Of a DNA stretch of 64,000 nt, positions 1 through 11,300 are shown piece after piece; position 1 is the stretch's first letter, and every line of letters starts with the position of its first letter. The stretch is taken from the NCBI GenBank assembly GCA_020055645.1, contig CM034546.1, positions 38,502,001 through 38,566,000 on the forward strand, read 5' to 3'. A program made the position numbers and the translations under genes. Source of the stretch: Tomocerus qinae (taxonomy: Eukaryota > Arthropoda > Collembola > Entomobryomorpha > Tomoceridae). The notes under the pieces were generated by a model. It was not told where the DNA came from, made no database searches, and was given only the letters and a program-made list of their open reading frames with translations.

Positions 1-10
1 AACAACACGG

Positions 11-250
11 CAGGTGGATGTTTGTTGGGCAAGTGGATGTCAGGTAGATGTTTGATGTGCAAGTAGACGACCGGTGGATGTTTGATGGTCGAGTGGACGG
101 CAGGTAGATGTTTGATGGTCAAGTTGACAGCAGGTAGATGTTTGATGGGCAAGTGGAAGACATGTGCATTTTTGATGGTCAAGTGGACGGCAAGTAGATG
201 TGTGATGGGCAAGTGGACGGCAGGTTAAATTTTGACAGGCAATTTCATGG
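11..250. repeat. 30-bp minisatellite, 8 units
   Basis: Eight consecutive units keep an exact 30-base period, each close to CAGGTAGATGTTTGATGGGC followed by AAGTGGACGG. Divergence between units rises towards the right end. It may extend left beyond the window. I see no coding potential. Confidence 0.9.
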
Positions 251-324
251 GGGTAACTTCGTAGTGGGTGACGGTTAACGTCGTGTTCCCTTGAGGATAA
301 TACTCCTTACACCAATCTATGTTA

Positions 325-725
325 TACTCCATATTCTACTCCACACTTACTCCATATTCTACTCCACACTTACTCCATATTCTACTCCACACTTACTCCA
401 TATTCAATTCCATACTTACTCCATATTTAATTCCACACTTACTCCATACTCTACTCCACGCTTACTACATACTATTCCACACTTACTCCATATTCTACTC
501 CACGCTTACTACATATACTTCTCCATACTTACTCCATATTCTACTCCACACTTACTACATATACTTCTCCATACTTACTCCATATTGTACTCCATACTTA
601 CTCCATATTCTACTCCATACTTACTCCATATTGTACTCCATACTTACTCCATATTCTACTCCATACTTACTCCATATTCTACTGCATACTTACTCCATAT
701 TCTACTCCACACATCACTCCACATT
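325..725. repeat. 23-bp minisatellite, about 17 units
   Basis: Tandem copies of a 23-base unit of the type TACTCCATATTCTACTCCACACT. The unit contains two related TACTCCA-like halves, so it probably arose from a shorter motif. Some units are variants with TACTACATATACTTC. The long open frames across it exist only because neither register of the repeat makes a stop codon. Confidence 0.9.
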
Positions 726-870
726 GATCAGCATAACTTTTACAAATTTTACACTTGAAAATTTAGAAAATTTTTAATGAATGCAACCGTTCTGTTACTA
801 CCCCGTCCGTAGGACGGGTAACTTTACTAGTAAAATCTTATTATGGGGTTTAGAAATGAATACATCAATG
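726..870. other. Short spacer with a small palindrome
   Basis: Nothing gene-like. A 17-base hairpin CCCGTCCGTAGGACGGG lies at about 802-818. A related sequence (CTACGGACGGGG) occurs near 5945, suggesting an old dispersed repeat. The last four bases (867-870, AATG) are the left target-site duplication of the LTR element. Confidence 0.5.
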
Positions 871-1224
871 TGTTAAGAAATGCGAAAAGTATAAGATAAC
901 TGTGCCTGTTGGCAGCAGATAAATGAAGTGCACACACAGAGGTTGAGAGTGAAACTTGTGGTACAGCTTGATTTATTCAATCTTTTTGTCTCTTATTTAT
1001 ACAAACAGATTTGTATTAGCGAAATCTATCTACGTATATTAATTTGACCAATTTCCGGTTTATATAGTATAACATGATTAATTGTTTACTTAAACATGAT
1101 TGTGAGTAATCCATTTGCGTACGTATACAGCAGTATACGTAAAATATTTAGAAAAGTGAGTAATTATAATGACTTACTTAACAAGAAATATTTTCTCTGT
1201 TTTAAGTTGTTGCATAACTTAACA
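871..1224 (-). repeat. LTR (3' LTR in sense orientation)
   Basis: 354 bases with TG...CA ends inside a 7-base inverted repeat TGTTAAG/CTTAACA. The minus strand carries CTATATAAACC (about 1056-1066) and, further along, AATAAA (972-977), the expected U3-R order. Confidence 0.9.
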
Positions 1225-1682
1225 TTCTCCCCACCTTGATTCAATGGAATCAAAATAATATTACCTGTTTTGGGGAAAATGTTTAATTTTGCTTTTCGCT
1301 AAATCTACGTTATTAAAAGTGGTTGCAAATTACATAAAAGCGTTGTTGACTTTCATAATACCAATTTATAATAATTAGTCTATATAATTTGACTTCTAAT
1401 TATTAATGAGGTTAAGACTTACATAGTGTTCACCAATGCTGTTTAAATTAGTCAGTTGTTAGATATTCTAGTTTCAAGAAACGCGAGCAATTGTGATATC
1501 TTTTTCCTGGGTCGTAGCAAGGTACAAACAAAATAGTATTTTCAGTTAATACGTTTGATGTTAGTCCTCGTCGTCGGAAATTCTTTCTCTGGTGTCTTGA
1601 ACCCAGAGTCCTGCCACCCAAAAAGTTGAAAGCGTTTTCTTTGAAAAACGACATCAAGTTGAGGCTTATTTAGTAAATTTCT

Positions 1683-1852
1683 GCCAGTTAAGACTTGATG
1701 AATCGAGGCCTGCCAGTTGAGACTTGATGAATCGAGGCCTGCCAGTGAGACTTGATGAGTCGAGGCCTGCCAGTGAGACTTGATGAGTCGAGGCCTGCGA
1801 GTTTAGGCCTGCCAGTGAGACTTGATGAGTCGAGGCATGACAGTGAGACTTT
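1683..1852. repeat. 28/29-bp tandem repeat inside the LTR element
   Basis: Five full units plus two partial ones of GCCAGTGAGACTTGATGAGT + CGAGGCCT. The first two are 29 bases and the rest 28. They lie in the non-coding interior of the LTR element and make spurious open frames on the minus strand. Confidence 0.85.
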
Positions 1853-2099
1853 CCCTCGATGGAGACGCAGAATGGACAATTTTTTCGGTCGAAAAAGTCC
1901 TAGTGAAATGATCACTGCTCGGAAATAACTTATCCGCAGTTCTATATTCAGCGTTGCACCGAATATAAAATAGACACTTGCACACAATGGTAGTAAGTAT
2001 ATTATTCGTAGTAATTCACAGTAGCGTTGCACTAACTGCAAATGGACGTGTGTGGTAGGAATAATCGCCGATTACCCCACTGACACACAAATCAGTTAA

Positions 2100-2172
2100 A
2101 TAGAGCCATAGTAGGCTCAGGTACTGTCACGCGGTAGACGACCTGTGGTTCGAAGGTTCGCAAAGGGAGCCA
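2100..2172 (+). other. tRNA-Asp-like sequence containing the primer-binding site
   Basis: The plus strand ends GGGAGCCA directly against the LTR, matching the 3' end of eukaryotic tRNA-Asp. Further in, CTGTCACGCGGTAGAC (about 2126-2141) matches the tRNA-Asp anticodon arm (anticodon GTC) at all but one base, judged from the known tRNA-Asp(GTC) sequence. The T-loop motif GGTTCGAA also occurs (2148-2155). The T stem does not pair well and the D-arm side is degraded, so this is not a functional tRNA gene. Confidence 0.55.
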
Positions 2173-2526
2173 TGTTAAGAAATGCGAAAAGTATAAGATA
2201 ACTGTGCCTGTTGGCAGCAGATAAATGAAGTGCACACACAGAGGTTGAGAGTGAAACTTGTGGTACAGCTTGATTTATTCAATCTTTTTGTCTCTTATTT
2301 ATACAAACAGATTTGTATTAGCGAAATCTATCTACGTATATTAATTTGACCAATTTCCGGTTTATATAGTATAACATGATTAATTGTTTACTTAAACATG
2401 ATTGTGAGTAATCCATTTGCGTACGTATACAGCAGTATACGTAAAATATTTAGAAAAGTGAGTAATTATAATGACTTACTTAACAAGAAATATTTTCTCT
2501 GTTTTAAGTTATTGCATAACTTAACA
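2173..2526 (-). repeat. LTR (5' LTR in sense orientation)
   Basis: 354 bases, differing from the other LTR by one base near its end (TTATTGC against TTGTTGC). It is followed by the right copy of the AATG duplication at 2527-2530. Confidence 0.9.
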
Positions 2527-2661
2527 AATGTTTACAGAGTAAATGCCTAGTAGCACGATATTAATGATTGTAAGTAGCTTTATCTTAACTTAAGATATTA
2601 TGTATTATTAAATATTACTTTTCTCGTAAGTCACAATATTAAATGGCTGTACATCAGTGAT

Positions 2662-2968
2662 CAGACATGGCACTTGAAATATTTCTCGGAAATAAATAGG
2701 CGAAATTTTTGAAATATTTCGCGAAATATTTCACTCCCACTTTCCTTGAAAAATGAAATATTTGAAATAAATAAAATAAATAGAGTACATGGCATTTATT
2801 TCACTTAATTTCAATAAATTTCGCGCGAAATAAATGAATTGCGCATGCGTGTACACATGCGCATTGTATTTATTTCATTTATTTCAAAAATTTCATTTAT
2901 TTCATTAATTTCAAATATTTCATTTTTCAAGAAAAATTTCTTGAAATAAGAAATTAATGCCATGTCTG
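2662..2968. mobile_element. hAT-type MITE, 307 bp
   Basis: Terminal inverted repeat CAGACATGGCA (11 bases, perfect) at both ends, flanked by a perfect 8-base duplication TCAGTGAT at 2654-2661 and 2969-2976. CAG ends with an 8-bp TSD define the hAT superfamily. The interior is low-complexity, built from GAAATA/TTTCATTT motifs in both orientations, and has no coding capacity. It sits about 130 bases from the 3' end of IR-A. Confidence 0.9.
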
Positions 2969-3095
2969 TCAGTGATTAATATATGTAGTGAATACTTATT
3001 ATAACCAAATAAATTGCAAACATATAAATACACAGATGGACAGAAAGTCATCTTTACTAAGCCAGAAAATGAGTCAGACTGTTTTGATGTCATAG

Positions 3096-5162
3096 TTAAG
3101 TAATTTTAAAGAATGTACATATTTTATGTATCATAATCCTTAACATTTTTTGTATCATAAAAACGAGTTTGAAAGTTAATAAAAGTATCCGTTGCTGATT
3201 ATTTTTGCATAACATAAATTCTACGATGAATGCAATAATAGATAAACCTAATTCAATAGCAAGACTAACAAACAAATGAAATATTCTTTTAGAAAATCCA
3301 ATGGTCTTAGGTTGTTTCTCCATCGATGAGTGAACATCTTTTCTGATATGCAACTTATAATGATAGTGATGAAAGAAAACCTTAATAGACATTTTCTGTA
3401 TTCCTGATTCAAAGTATATTTGAGAAAATTCAGAAAAATCAGTCGAATAGCAATTTTCGTATTTCATTGAAACTCTTTCAATGAGAACAGGTTCTTTTGC
3501 TACATTCATCCACGATTTTAAAAAAGCACCTTGGAAAAGGTGTTTAATGTTGTCCCATATTTCAGTATCGATATTTCCTCCCCAAAACACAGTTTTAAGA
3601 TTGGGCTCCATAAGGTGAGCCCAAAAGGTATTGATATAAAATAATGGACACAATCGATAAGACATTTCGTAGATTTCATTTGGTTTTAACCCAATGCTGG
3701 CTTTCCACCATTCCTTTGCTTGATTATCTGCGTTAGAATTTAATATTGGTTTCATAGTTTTATAAAACGCGATTGCCTCTTTTCTCGCCCAAGGGATTGG
3801 CACTGTTTTTAAGTTGGCAAAGTGAACGGTGGAATTCAACTTACCAAGTAGATTATACTTTTCTAAAATCCGATAGTCTTTACTGTTTTCGTCAATTGCT
3901 TGCGAATTTTGGGTTGGTGGTATTTGAATAATGAATTTATAACCGTTATCTATAATTTCTTTGAAGTCATTCATAATGTATGACTTTGGCTCAGCAATTT
4001 GCTCTCTTTTGACGCAACTTTCAAAAAACATGGTAATTAACATAAATACAACTACAAATAAAAAAATAATTAATGAACGATAATTTAGTTTTTGATACTG
4101 TCGAAATACAACAGAGAATGCTGTGAAAAAGTGTGTGAACCGCAAGGAAAGTTTTCTGTGATGCATAAAGTCGACACCATACAAAACGAGAACAAGAACT
4201 AGATAAAGTACAAGTAATAGTGCCCAAGACCAGCCATCAAAGATTATTATCATCGAAGATATAAAAGATGCTTCTACAAGTATTTTTGGGGTGATGTAAG
4301 CTGTTAAGAAAATTTCGTCGTGTATGTAGAATAGTTTCCATTCTGGTCTTGGAGCCTGTCGATTTACATGGCGATTGAAAATTTTCCCACAAGAGGATTT
4401 ATCTGTAGGTTTATTAATTTGAGGAGTAAAGTTAAATTTCTGGGCTAAAATGGAGACATGCATTTGGTTATCATCGCACTGGTATTCTCCACCTAGCTCT
4501 CGACTCATAAAGTATTTAGTTGGGTACAATGAAAATGATTTGTGAATAGATGAAAACTCACATTTCTCAAAAGATTGGAAATAGAAATCTTGATTGTTTA
4601 AATTAGGCCGATATACAATTTCATAAATACTGAGATGATCCAACCAATTGTCTTGCACACGAGTGTGGCTATTGCCGTAGTATAATTCCGTCATAATTTT
4701 TTGATTATTCTTTTTTGACGGCCCCATGAAAAATAAATGAGTGGTAAATTGGTTTATAAATGGAGATAAAATCTCTACCTTGTCAAAGTTTTTCAAAATC
4801 GCCACAAATATATTTTGTTTAATATATCCCCCAAATGAGTTCAATGCGTATTTTATTTGACTACCCTTTCTTGGTTCAATTATTATAATGACTGAACATT
4901 TTTGTTTTAAATCCTTTGTTTCGTTTTTCTGTTGTGCAAATATTTTCCAGGTTTGATGATGTTGATTTTTGAAAATCAAAGTTTCCACTTGGTCTGACGT
5001 TTTATCTAATAGTTTGCCACTTCCACTAGGATAACGTAATGTAGTAAAGCTGCATTCCTTGAAGATTCCCAAGTTGATAGAAAATACATTTTCTTGCGCA
5101 CACACAAAAGATTCCAAAATGCCAAATGATATGGTAGTGATGAAATAAAAGTCAATCCACAT
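3096..5162 (-). CDS. Divergent ionotropic receptor (IR-A)
   Basis: Predicted 688-residue single-exon membrane protein of the ionotropic receptor family, a variant glutamate-receptor channel in sensory neurons. It starts with a hydrophobic signal segment (residues 1-21, MWIDFYFITTISFGILESFVC). Membrane spans lie at about 310-330 (GWSWALLLVLYLVLVLVLYG) and 358-380. After the second span comes the ligand-binding S2 lobe with the family pattern EPKSYIMNDFKEIIDNGYKF. A third span lies near 630-655, with a short basic tail. The upstream in-frame extension lacks an ATG and covers the TATA box, so the ATG at 5162 is chosen. The usual glutamate-binding residues are not recognisable, as in most divergent IRs. 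The frame is intact. The ligand cannot be inferred. Confidence 0.8.
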   Translation of the reverse strand: MWIDFYFITTISFGILESFVCAQENVFSINLGIFKECSFTTLRYPSGSGKLLDKTSDQVETLIFKNQHHQTWKIFAQQKNETKDLKQKCSVIIIIEPRKGSQIKYALNSFGGYIKQNIFVAILKNFDKVEILSPFINQFTTHLFFMGPSKKNNQKIMTELYYGNSHTRVQDNWLDHLSIYEIVYRPNLNNQDFYFQSFEKCEFSSIHKSFSLYPTKYFMSRELGGEYQCDDNQMHVSILAQKFNFTPQINKPTDKSSCGKIFNRHVNRQAPRPEWKLFYIHDEIFLTAYITPKILVEASFISSMIIIFDGWSWALLLVLYLVLVLVLYGVDFMHHRKLSLRFTHFFTAFSVVFRQYQKLNYRSLIIFLFVVVFMLITMFFESCVKREQIAEPKSYIMNDFKEIIDNGYKFIIQIPPTQNSQAIDENSKDYRILEKYNLLGKLNSTVHFANLKTVPIPWARKEAIAFYKTMKPILNSNADNQAKEWWKASIGLKPNEIYEMSYRLCPLFYINTFWAHLMEPNLKTVFWGGNIDTEIWDNIKHLFQGAFLKSWMNVAKEPVLIERVSMKYENCYSTDFSEFSQIYFESGIQKMSIKVFFHHYHYKLHIRKDVHSSMEKQPKTIGFSKRIFHLFVSLAIELGLSIIAFIVEFMLCKNNQQRILLLTFKLVFMIQKMLRIMIHKICTFFKIT

Positions 5163-5234
5163 TTTTGTTTTTGAAGGCGATTGAAACTTTGATTGGTACA
5201 AACTACTGGAAAATATTTTAACTTTTTTATGGGA

Positions 5235-5242
5235 TTTATATA
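5235..5242 (-). promoter_or_regulatory. TATA box of IR-A
   Basis: TATATAAA on the minus strand, 73 bases upstream of the chosen ATG, implying a 5' leader of roughly 40 bases. It also excludes the in-frame codons upstream of 5162 as the start. Confidence 0.6.
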
Positions 5243-5262
5243 CCGTCGCGCGTGGAGCCAAC

Positions 5263-8150
5263 TCCTAAATGTTCCCGATTTAAAGTTACTTTGGACCAAT
5301 TTACATTTGCCTTATATTTCGACGTATAATGTTTGTGTTGTGTAATTAATGCTCGCTGTAAGTTACATAAATTATGTGTTCATGTAAGCAATTAACAGAA
5401 TTGGGTCCCACAACAAGTAAGACTGATTTGCAAAAGTCGAGTAACGATTAAAGTGGACTATGGATTACTTAGATGTAGTACTGTTAGTTAGTAGTCCAAA
5501 AATTAACTTGATTTTTATTTAATTTCAACTGTGGTTCGTGTTTAAATTATTTTTCCGTTGAAATGAAAAATGAAAAAACAAACGGTGACAATACGTATGG
5601 TTAACTGTTAGTGGGGCTACTACCAGAAGTATTACAGTGTACCTTCAAATAAGAGATATATTAAGAGAGAGAGAAAATAAGGTTAAGGTGTATACCATTT
5701 AATTAGGATAGCACAGTGCTATCAGTATAGAAAGCCGAGAAGAAATTTAAGAATATTAAAATTATTTGCGCATAGGTTAAACGAATAAGTCGTCTCACTG
5801 AAGCTCCGGATTTAATTATTCATTCTTAAATTATCTAAAAGCGTATAGTAATACAAAATTAATGAGAAAAAAGTAGTAGTGGAGCCTGACATGTCTGAGG
5901 TTTTAATTAACTTATAATGTATTTATTTTACTAGAAATAAGGCCGTTCTACGGACGGGGATTAGCAACAATATCAATTACCGACTCAACGTAATAATAGC
6001 GTACAAAATGTTATTTAGTTTTGATCTACTACGTTACTTTAACTACCCCCTACATGTAAATTGCCTTTTATTTTAAGTCACAAATGATTCGACAGAAATT
6101 GAAATTCAGACATGAAAGCTGCATAATACCAAAAAAATCTATTTCTGTTTAACTTTATGGCACCACTGTATTTTTTACGCTCCTTGCAGCCCTATAATCT
6201 GTGCCACATATGCCAGTAATACGGCACTCTGTACACAGACTCCTTATGTAATTTCAAATAATTTACAACTTTTTGAAATCGGAAAATCGAAGTCCGAGAG
6301 GCTCTAAGTTTGGGTCATTAGCAGAACCTCAAAAAGTTTCATAATGGCCAGCGGAAAGCTGTAAGAGGAGATAGTGAACATAATTTCCGAAATTCCCACT
6401 CTTTATATCTAAAATTCAGACTTTCAAAAAATCATTAAACGGTTTCTATGAAACCAAGCGTTTTGAAAATGATCATTTGAGTTTCTGAATATTCTATGCA
6501 CATGTAGAAAGAAAATAAATCTACTGCTATTTATAATTACTTGTATGCGGCTATCATTATAGTGATAATGGAAAGAAAACTTCGCGTGCTTCACAGCGAA
6601 AGCCAAATTAGATGTATACTTAAGCTTGTTTATGGTAGAAATTCGTCCTAAATTTGTTAAAGTTTCCTTGAAATGATAGCCACACCATTTACCTTAATCT
6701 CTGTTGGAGCAATACACATTCAATATGTGTCTCTGTAATGGAAAACATTTGTATGGATTTGCGCAAATTAATAATAGTCCCAATGCTAACTTGCCAATAT
6801 TTGTTTGTTTTTCTTAAGACAACTATCCTGTTTATCACTTCTCTTGGGTGTAAGACTACATGGGCTAGCAGAAAAGAAAAATAATAATGTATCAACCCAC
6901 AATTACTGTTTGTCAATCTGCCTGTATCAAGTATTGGACACGAAAATAATTAAGAGGCTTATTATTTATGCCATATTAAGCTGTAACACAATTGGTTTCT
7001 AATCACTATAACGACTTGTATAGAATATATAAAATCTGGCAGCTAAAACTGCTTACGATACATTATTTATAGAAAATTTCGAAAATATATTTACTTTTTT
7101 TGGATTTAAAATTTCATTTTGTTGCGGAAATGTTAATCGTAATGTAATTATGGGATACCAAAAAGAGAGACAGAGACGCAGTACGTAATCCGGAAATAAA
7201 TGATTTTTTGCGACAAATGCATAATTTTTTTGACATTTAATTAAAGGGCATGCCCAAATAACTTTTACGGTTGGCGATTCTTGGTACCTTTACATTTTGA
7301 ATTTAATAATTGCAGTAAATAATTTTGGATATAAACAAAACAGCCAAAACCAATTCGTATGTACCCAACCTAGCATCCTTCAACCATTTTTGCAGAATAT
7401 TAGAACGACTATACTACAGGCAGAGGCATAGAGAACATTCTTAATTTCGCATGCAATGGCTTGGCTGCTGGCAGTGACAGGTAGTGGCAGTCTTGTCTTG
7501 GCTGTACAACATACATCTACGTAACGTTCACAATTATTTCTGCTACAATACACTGGATGACTGAATCTTGTCACTTGTATTTGTCCCAATGGCTAAAGAT
7601 CCATCCGGGAGATTCGATAGTATGTACCTATTGATTTCCGATCATGAGATCATTTTGCAGTTTAGCTATTTTTACTACCAGATTGATTACTTTGAATTTA
7701 AAATGTCATAACAATATTTTCATATAAGAAATTATAATACAAATAAGTATGTCGATTCGAAATGGTGCAAAACACTTCTACCCCTGTTGCTAATCCAAAT
7801 TAACCGGTCCACAGAAGTGACTTCGGAGGTTAGCTTTTTAAAATGTTTATTTATTATTTTGATAAAGATAAACTATCGGGTTAAACCTCTTGATGGAATT
7901 TAGGATACTGCTGACTGGATTATAGTCGCTGACTGCCTCAGAAATTATTTTCCACAGTCGAAAGACTACTGACGGAGTCTGGAAAAAAATTAATTTATAT
8001 AAATACCACCCAACTCAATACTAATACAATCCTTAGATCTTTTTTGCTAACCTAATATCGATTATAATAAGATTTGACATTAAATATGCCTCACAAAAAT
8101 GTTAAAAATCCCACACATAAGTGCACGCCTTTTTATTTCACATGGATAAT
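5263..8150. other. Intergenic, no gene recognised
   Basis: AT-rich sequence between the promoters of IR-A (minus) and the NB-ARC gene (plus). Open frames here are short, start without ATG, or have composition unlike protein. I recognise no repeat with clear ends. Confidence 0.5.
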
Positions 8151-8156
8151 TTATAA

Positions 8157-8165
8157 TATATAAAG
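8157..8165 (+). promoter_or_regulatory. Candidate TATA box of the NB-ARC gene
   Basis: TATATAAAG lies about 200 bases before the ATG at 8362. A possible 5' UTR intron would end at the acceptor ATTATACAG just before 8358. Confidence 0.45.
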
Positions 8166-8361
8166 TGACCACGCCCACTCCTGTAAATTATAATAAGGAT
8201 TCATTCTGCACTATTCGAAATAATTTTACAGTTATCAGTTTTACATTTAAAAAAATTTCAAGTTGAAACGTGATTTGATTTTAAATAATATAATGCCGAG
8301 TTATGAATGGTTTTTGTGCATCATTATTTTTAACTTTCGTTTTTGTATATTATACAGGAAA

Positions 8362-11300
8362 ATGGCAGAAGCAACAGGTATTCAACAAGATATGGAAGAA
8401 CTGGAGGAAAAATTTGCTAAATATTTCCTCAGTTCTTTACGAAAACTTTCAGATGTGTCTGCTGATTTTGAACCGGGAGGCAAGACTACAACATCACCAA
8501 GCTTAGGTTTAAAAGCAGCCAAAAGTTTACCTTTCCCCGCTTTTGTGCCCTATGGGAAATCTATTGTTAAACCTTTAGAAGAAGTCATCCAAGAAGTGGG
8601 TAATAAGTTTAAAAGGGAAGAGAGCAAGAAAATTTACAGAGTTCTTCCTCAGAGAAAGAAAGATGCCCAAAATATCTACGTGGATGCTGCAATAAAAATA
8701 TTCCGAATGTTCGAGTATCAATTTACCAATGTTGTCGCAGAAGGTGATGAGGATGGGAAAAGGGCAATGGCGAAGTTGGCCGAAGACGCGGCAGAAAGAG
8801 TCATAAATTATGTTGTTGAAAAATACGATTACATAGTCAAATCAGAGTTTCACAATTCACGAAATTTTATTTTCAATGCCGTTTTGCTAGGAAGTTCAAA
8901 TAGAAATATTATCAGCAAAGGAAGAACTGTGATATTTAAAGATTCCAAAGTAAAACTGAAAACGACTGACTTATTTGAGACTTCGGGTTATATCTTAAAT
9001 GAAAAGGGAACAATGATTTATACGGAATTGAAGAAAGGAAGTGGGGCTGAAATTTATGGATACAAACAATTATGGCCATTTGACGAATTCTACAAAACAA
9101 AAGAGGAAAAGGAAAAATGGAAGACAGTTGAAAATATTTCGGTGCAATACGAGTATATGTTGGCCTTTAATGAGGACGACGTTGCAATAAGGGTACAAGA
9201 AGTTGTGAAAAAGATTCAGAGAAAAGAAAACTCTACAAAAGGGGATATAGAGAAGTTAGCAGTAGATGCAACCAATGTTGGAGAAAAAGTGGAAGACGTA
9301 GGAAAAAAGGTAGAGGATGTTAGAAAAATAGTGGGCGATGTGGGAGAAAATATGGGAAGTATAAGAGAAAAGATAGATGACGTAGGGGAAAAGGTGGTGG
9401 ATGGTACTCTGACTGTTGTTCAAGCGGTCCAACAAGGACACAAAATAATGGAGGAGGTGAAAGACATTTTGTTAAAAGATTTTCTGGGTAACAGAAATTC
9501 TATTCCATTTGAAACCAGTAAGTATACCTGTTATTTTTGTTTTATTTTCATGGTTTATAGTAGACTTACATTTTTTTAAAGAAAAATAGAAGTAAATAAA
9601 TAAAACCCAATTTAAATGTTGTATATTTTCAGTGGAAAATATTAACAATTTGCCGACATTGTTATTGAAGCTTACGACAGATAATATTATCACAGAAAAT
9701 GAGAAGGAAGAAATCGTAAGTCATAAAACATTATACTATAGTATCAATAATATTTCAACATACGCAATACTTTGTCCTGCCAATCTGATTTTGTAAACAT
9801 TTGTTAGCTTTGAAAAACCCCAATTATCCCGTGACGGCATTTATGCTGAGATATTTAAACACATTTTCAGAACGTTATCATTATTCGGAACGATACAGGG
9901 TTTTCTGGTAACTGCTTCTTTCTTCAATGAATTAAAGAAAGTAGCAGTTATACTGAAACTTTAGGCTATTGTGGTACAACCTGGTAGAGTTATACTAAGG
10001 GTGCTGTTATAAAATATACATTTTTGTAAATATTTTCGTTTTTAAAGGATACAGCAAGTACAGAAGCTGGAAAGAAATATAAACTTTGGTGCACGCTGGA
10101 AAAGAAGGATTGGGAAGAAATCAATTATTTTATAAATATACTACAGGCTACAGAAACTTTTGTGCAACAAATCAAAGGAATAGACGCGGAACAAAGTGTT
10201 ATTCTTTTACCAAAGAGAGATACGTCACATAATTTCTTTCCACTTAACAACACTACAAATCGCACTCTTTTCCATCGAAATATAAATAAAAAGTGGTGGC
10301 CAGAGAAAAAGCTGTTAATAAAATCTCTTCTTAAAAGAAAATTTGGAGAGAAACTTTTAATTGAAGAAATACAAGACCGAATTTTGACCGATGTCAACCA
10401 AATGGTCGTGATCTGTGAGTCATCAGCTGCATCCAAATACTCGGGGATGGGAGGAGTCGGCAAAACCATCACTACTAAATGATATGCCCATACTTACGAA
10501 GAACAATATGATCATATCATTTGGTTAGACTGTGGGGAAGGCAGTCTACTCACCTCCTTTGAAAACTTGGCCAGAGATTTGGAGATACCAAACAGAAATG
10601 AATTAGTCAAAGTTCAAGATTTTTCAAGAAAATGTTTTGATGCGTTGTCTGAATTTAAATGTCTTTGGATTTACGATAATGCAGAAAATTACAAAGGGGA
10701 AGAGGGAATTATAAATGCCCTTCCAAAAGACGAAAAAAACTTTTACTGTATTATTACATCCCGAAGTCGTGAATGGGGAACGGACAAAATTGGCTATGGA
10801 AAAATAAGTGACTTGCAACTAGATATCTTCAGTGAAGAAGAAAGTCTGGAATTCTTAAAATCCACATTACATGATGCAATAAAACAGACGGATTTTAAAC
10901 TTAAAGAATTATGTAGATTGATGGGAAATCTTCCTTTGGCTCTTCAGCTGTCTGTGGCCGCATTAAACAATGGGAAGATTGAGTTACAAAATTACATTGA
11001 GAAAACATCTTCCAATGATTTAGGAAATATTCTTGATGAGAAATTTGATGACTATGAAAAGACAATCAATCAATGCATAAGAATTTCATTGGATTTAATT
11101 TCACATCAAGAAAATGGTAAATTGGCCTATGAAATGTTAATGATATTTGGATACATTCGACCAGATAATGTTCAAGCTCTGTTTCTAATGAAAATATTAA
11201 ATATCAAAACAAGTAAACTGGAGGCAGTTGTCAATTTGCTTGAAAAATATGCATTGGTAGCCAAAACCGGAAAAGTTTTGGAAATAACCAACGACGACGG

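Larger units (their letters stand above)
871..2526 (-). mobile_element. Non-autonomous LTR retrotransposon (TRIM/LARD-like)
   Basis: Two 354-base direct repeats (871-1224 and 2173-2526), differing visibly at one base, flank a 948-base interior. The ends are TGTTAAG...CTTAACA, and AATG is duplicated at 867-870 and 2527-2530. Several signs show the minus strand is sense: a polypurine tract AAGGTGGGGAGAA abuts the LTR at 1225-1237; the primer-binding site TGGCTCCC starts directly next to the other LTR at 2172; and each LTR has a minus-strand TATATAA followed by AATAAA. The interior has no gag or pol, so it needs proteins from an autonomous relative. The near-identical LTRs imply recent insertion. 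Confidence 0.9.

Noticed and set aside
291..777. Two overlapping open frames of about 150 residues
   Set aside because: They are entirely the 23-bp minisatellite read in two registers, so openness follows from the repeat.
871..2526. Possible retrozyme (small LTR element with 4-bp TSD and hammerhead ribozyme)
   Set aside because: Size and TSD fit, but neither LTR strand contains a CUGANGA...GAAA hammerhead core. The internal TTGATGAGTCGAGG units lack the second half of the core.
8263..8361. Upstream extension of the NB-ARC reading frame
   Set aside because: The first in-frame codon is TTG, and the sequence before 8362 looks like a polypyrimidine/AG acceptor. The ATG at 8293 remains a minor alternative.
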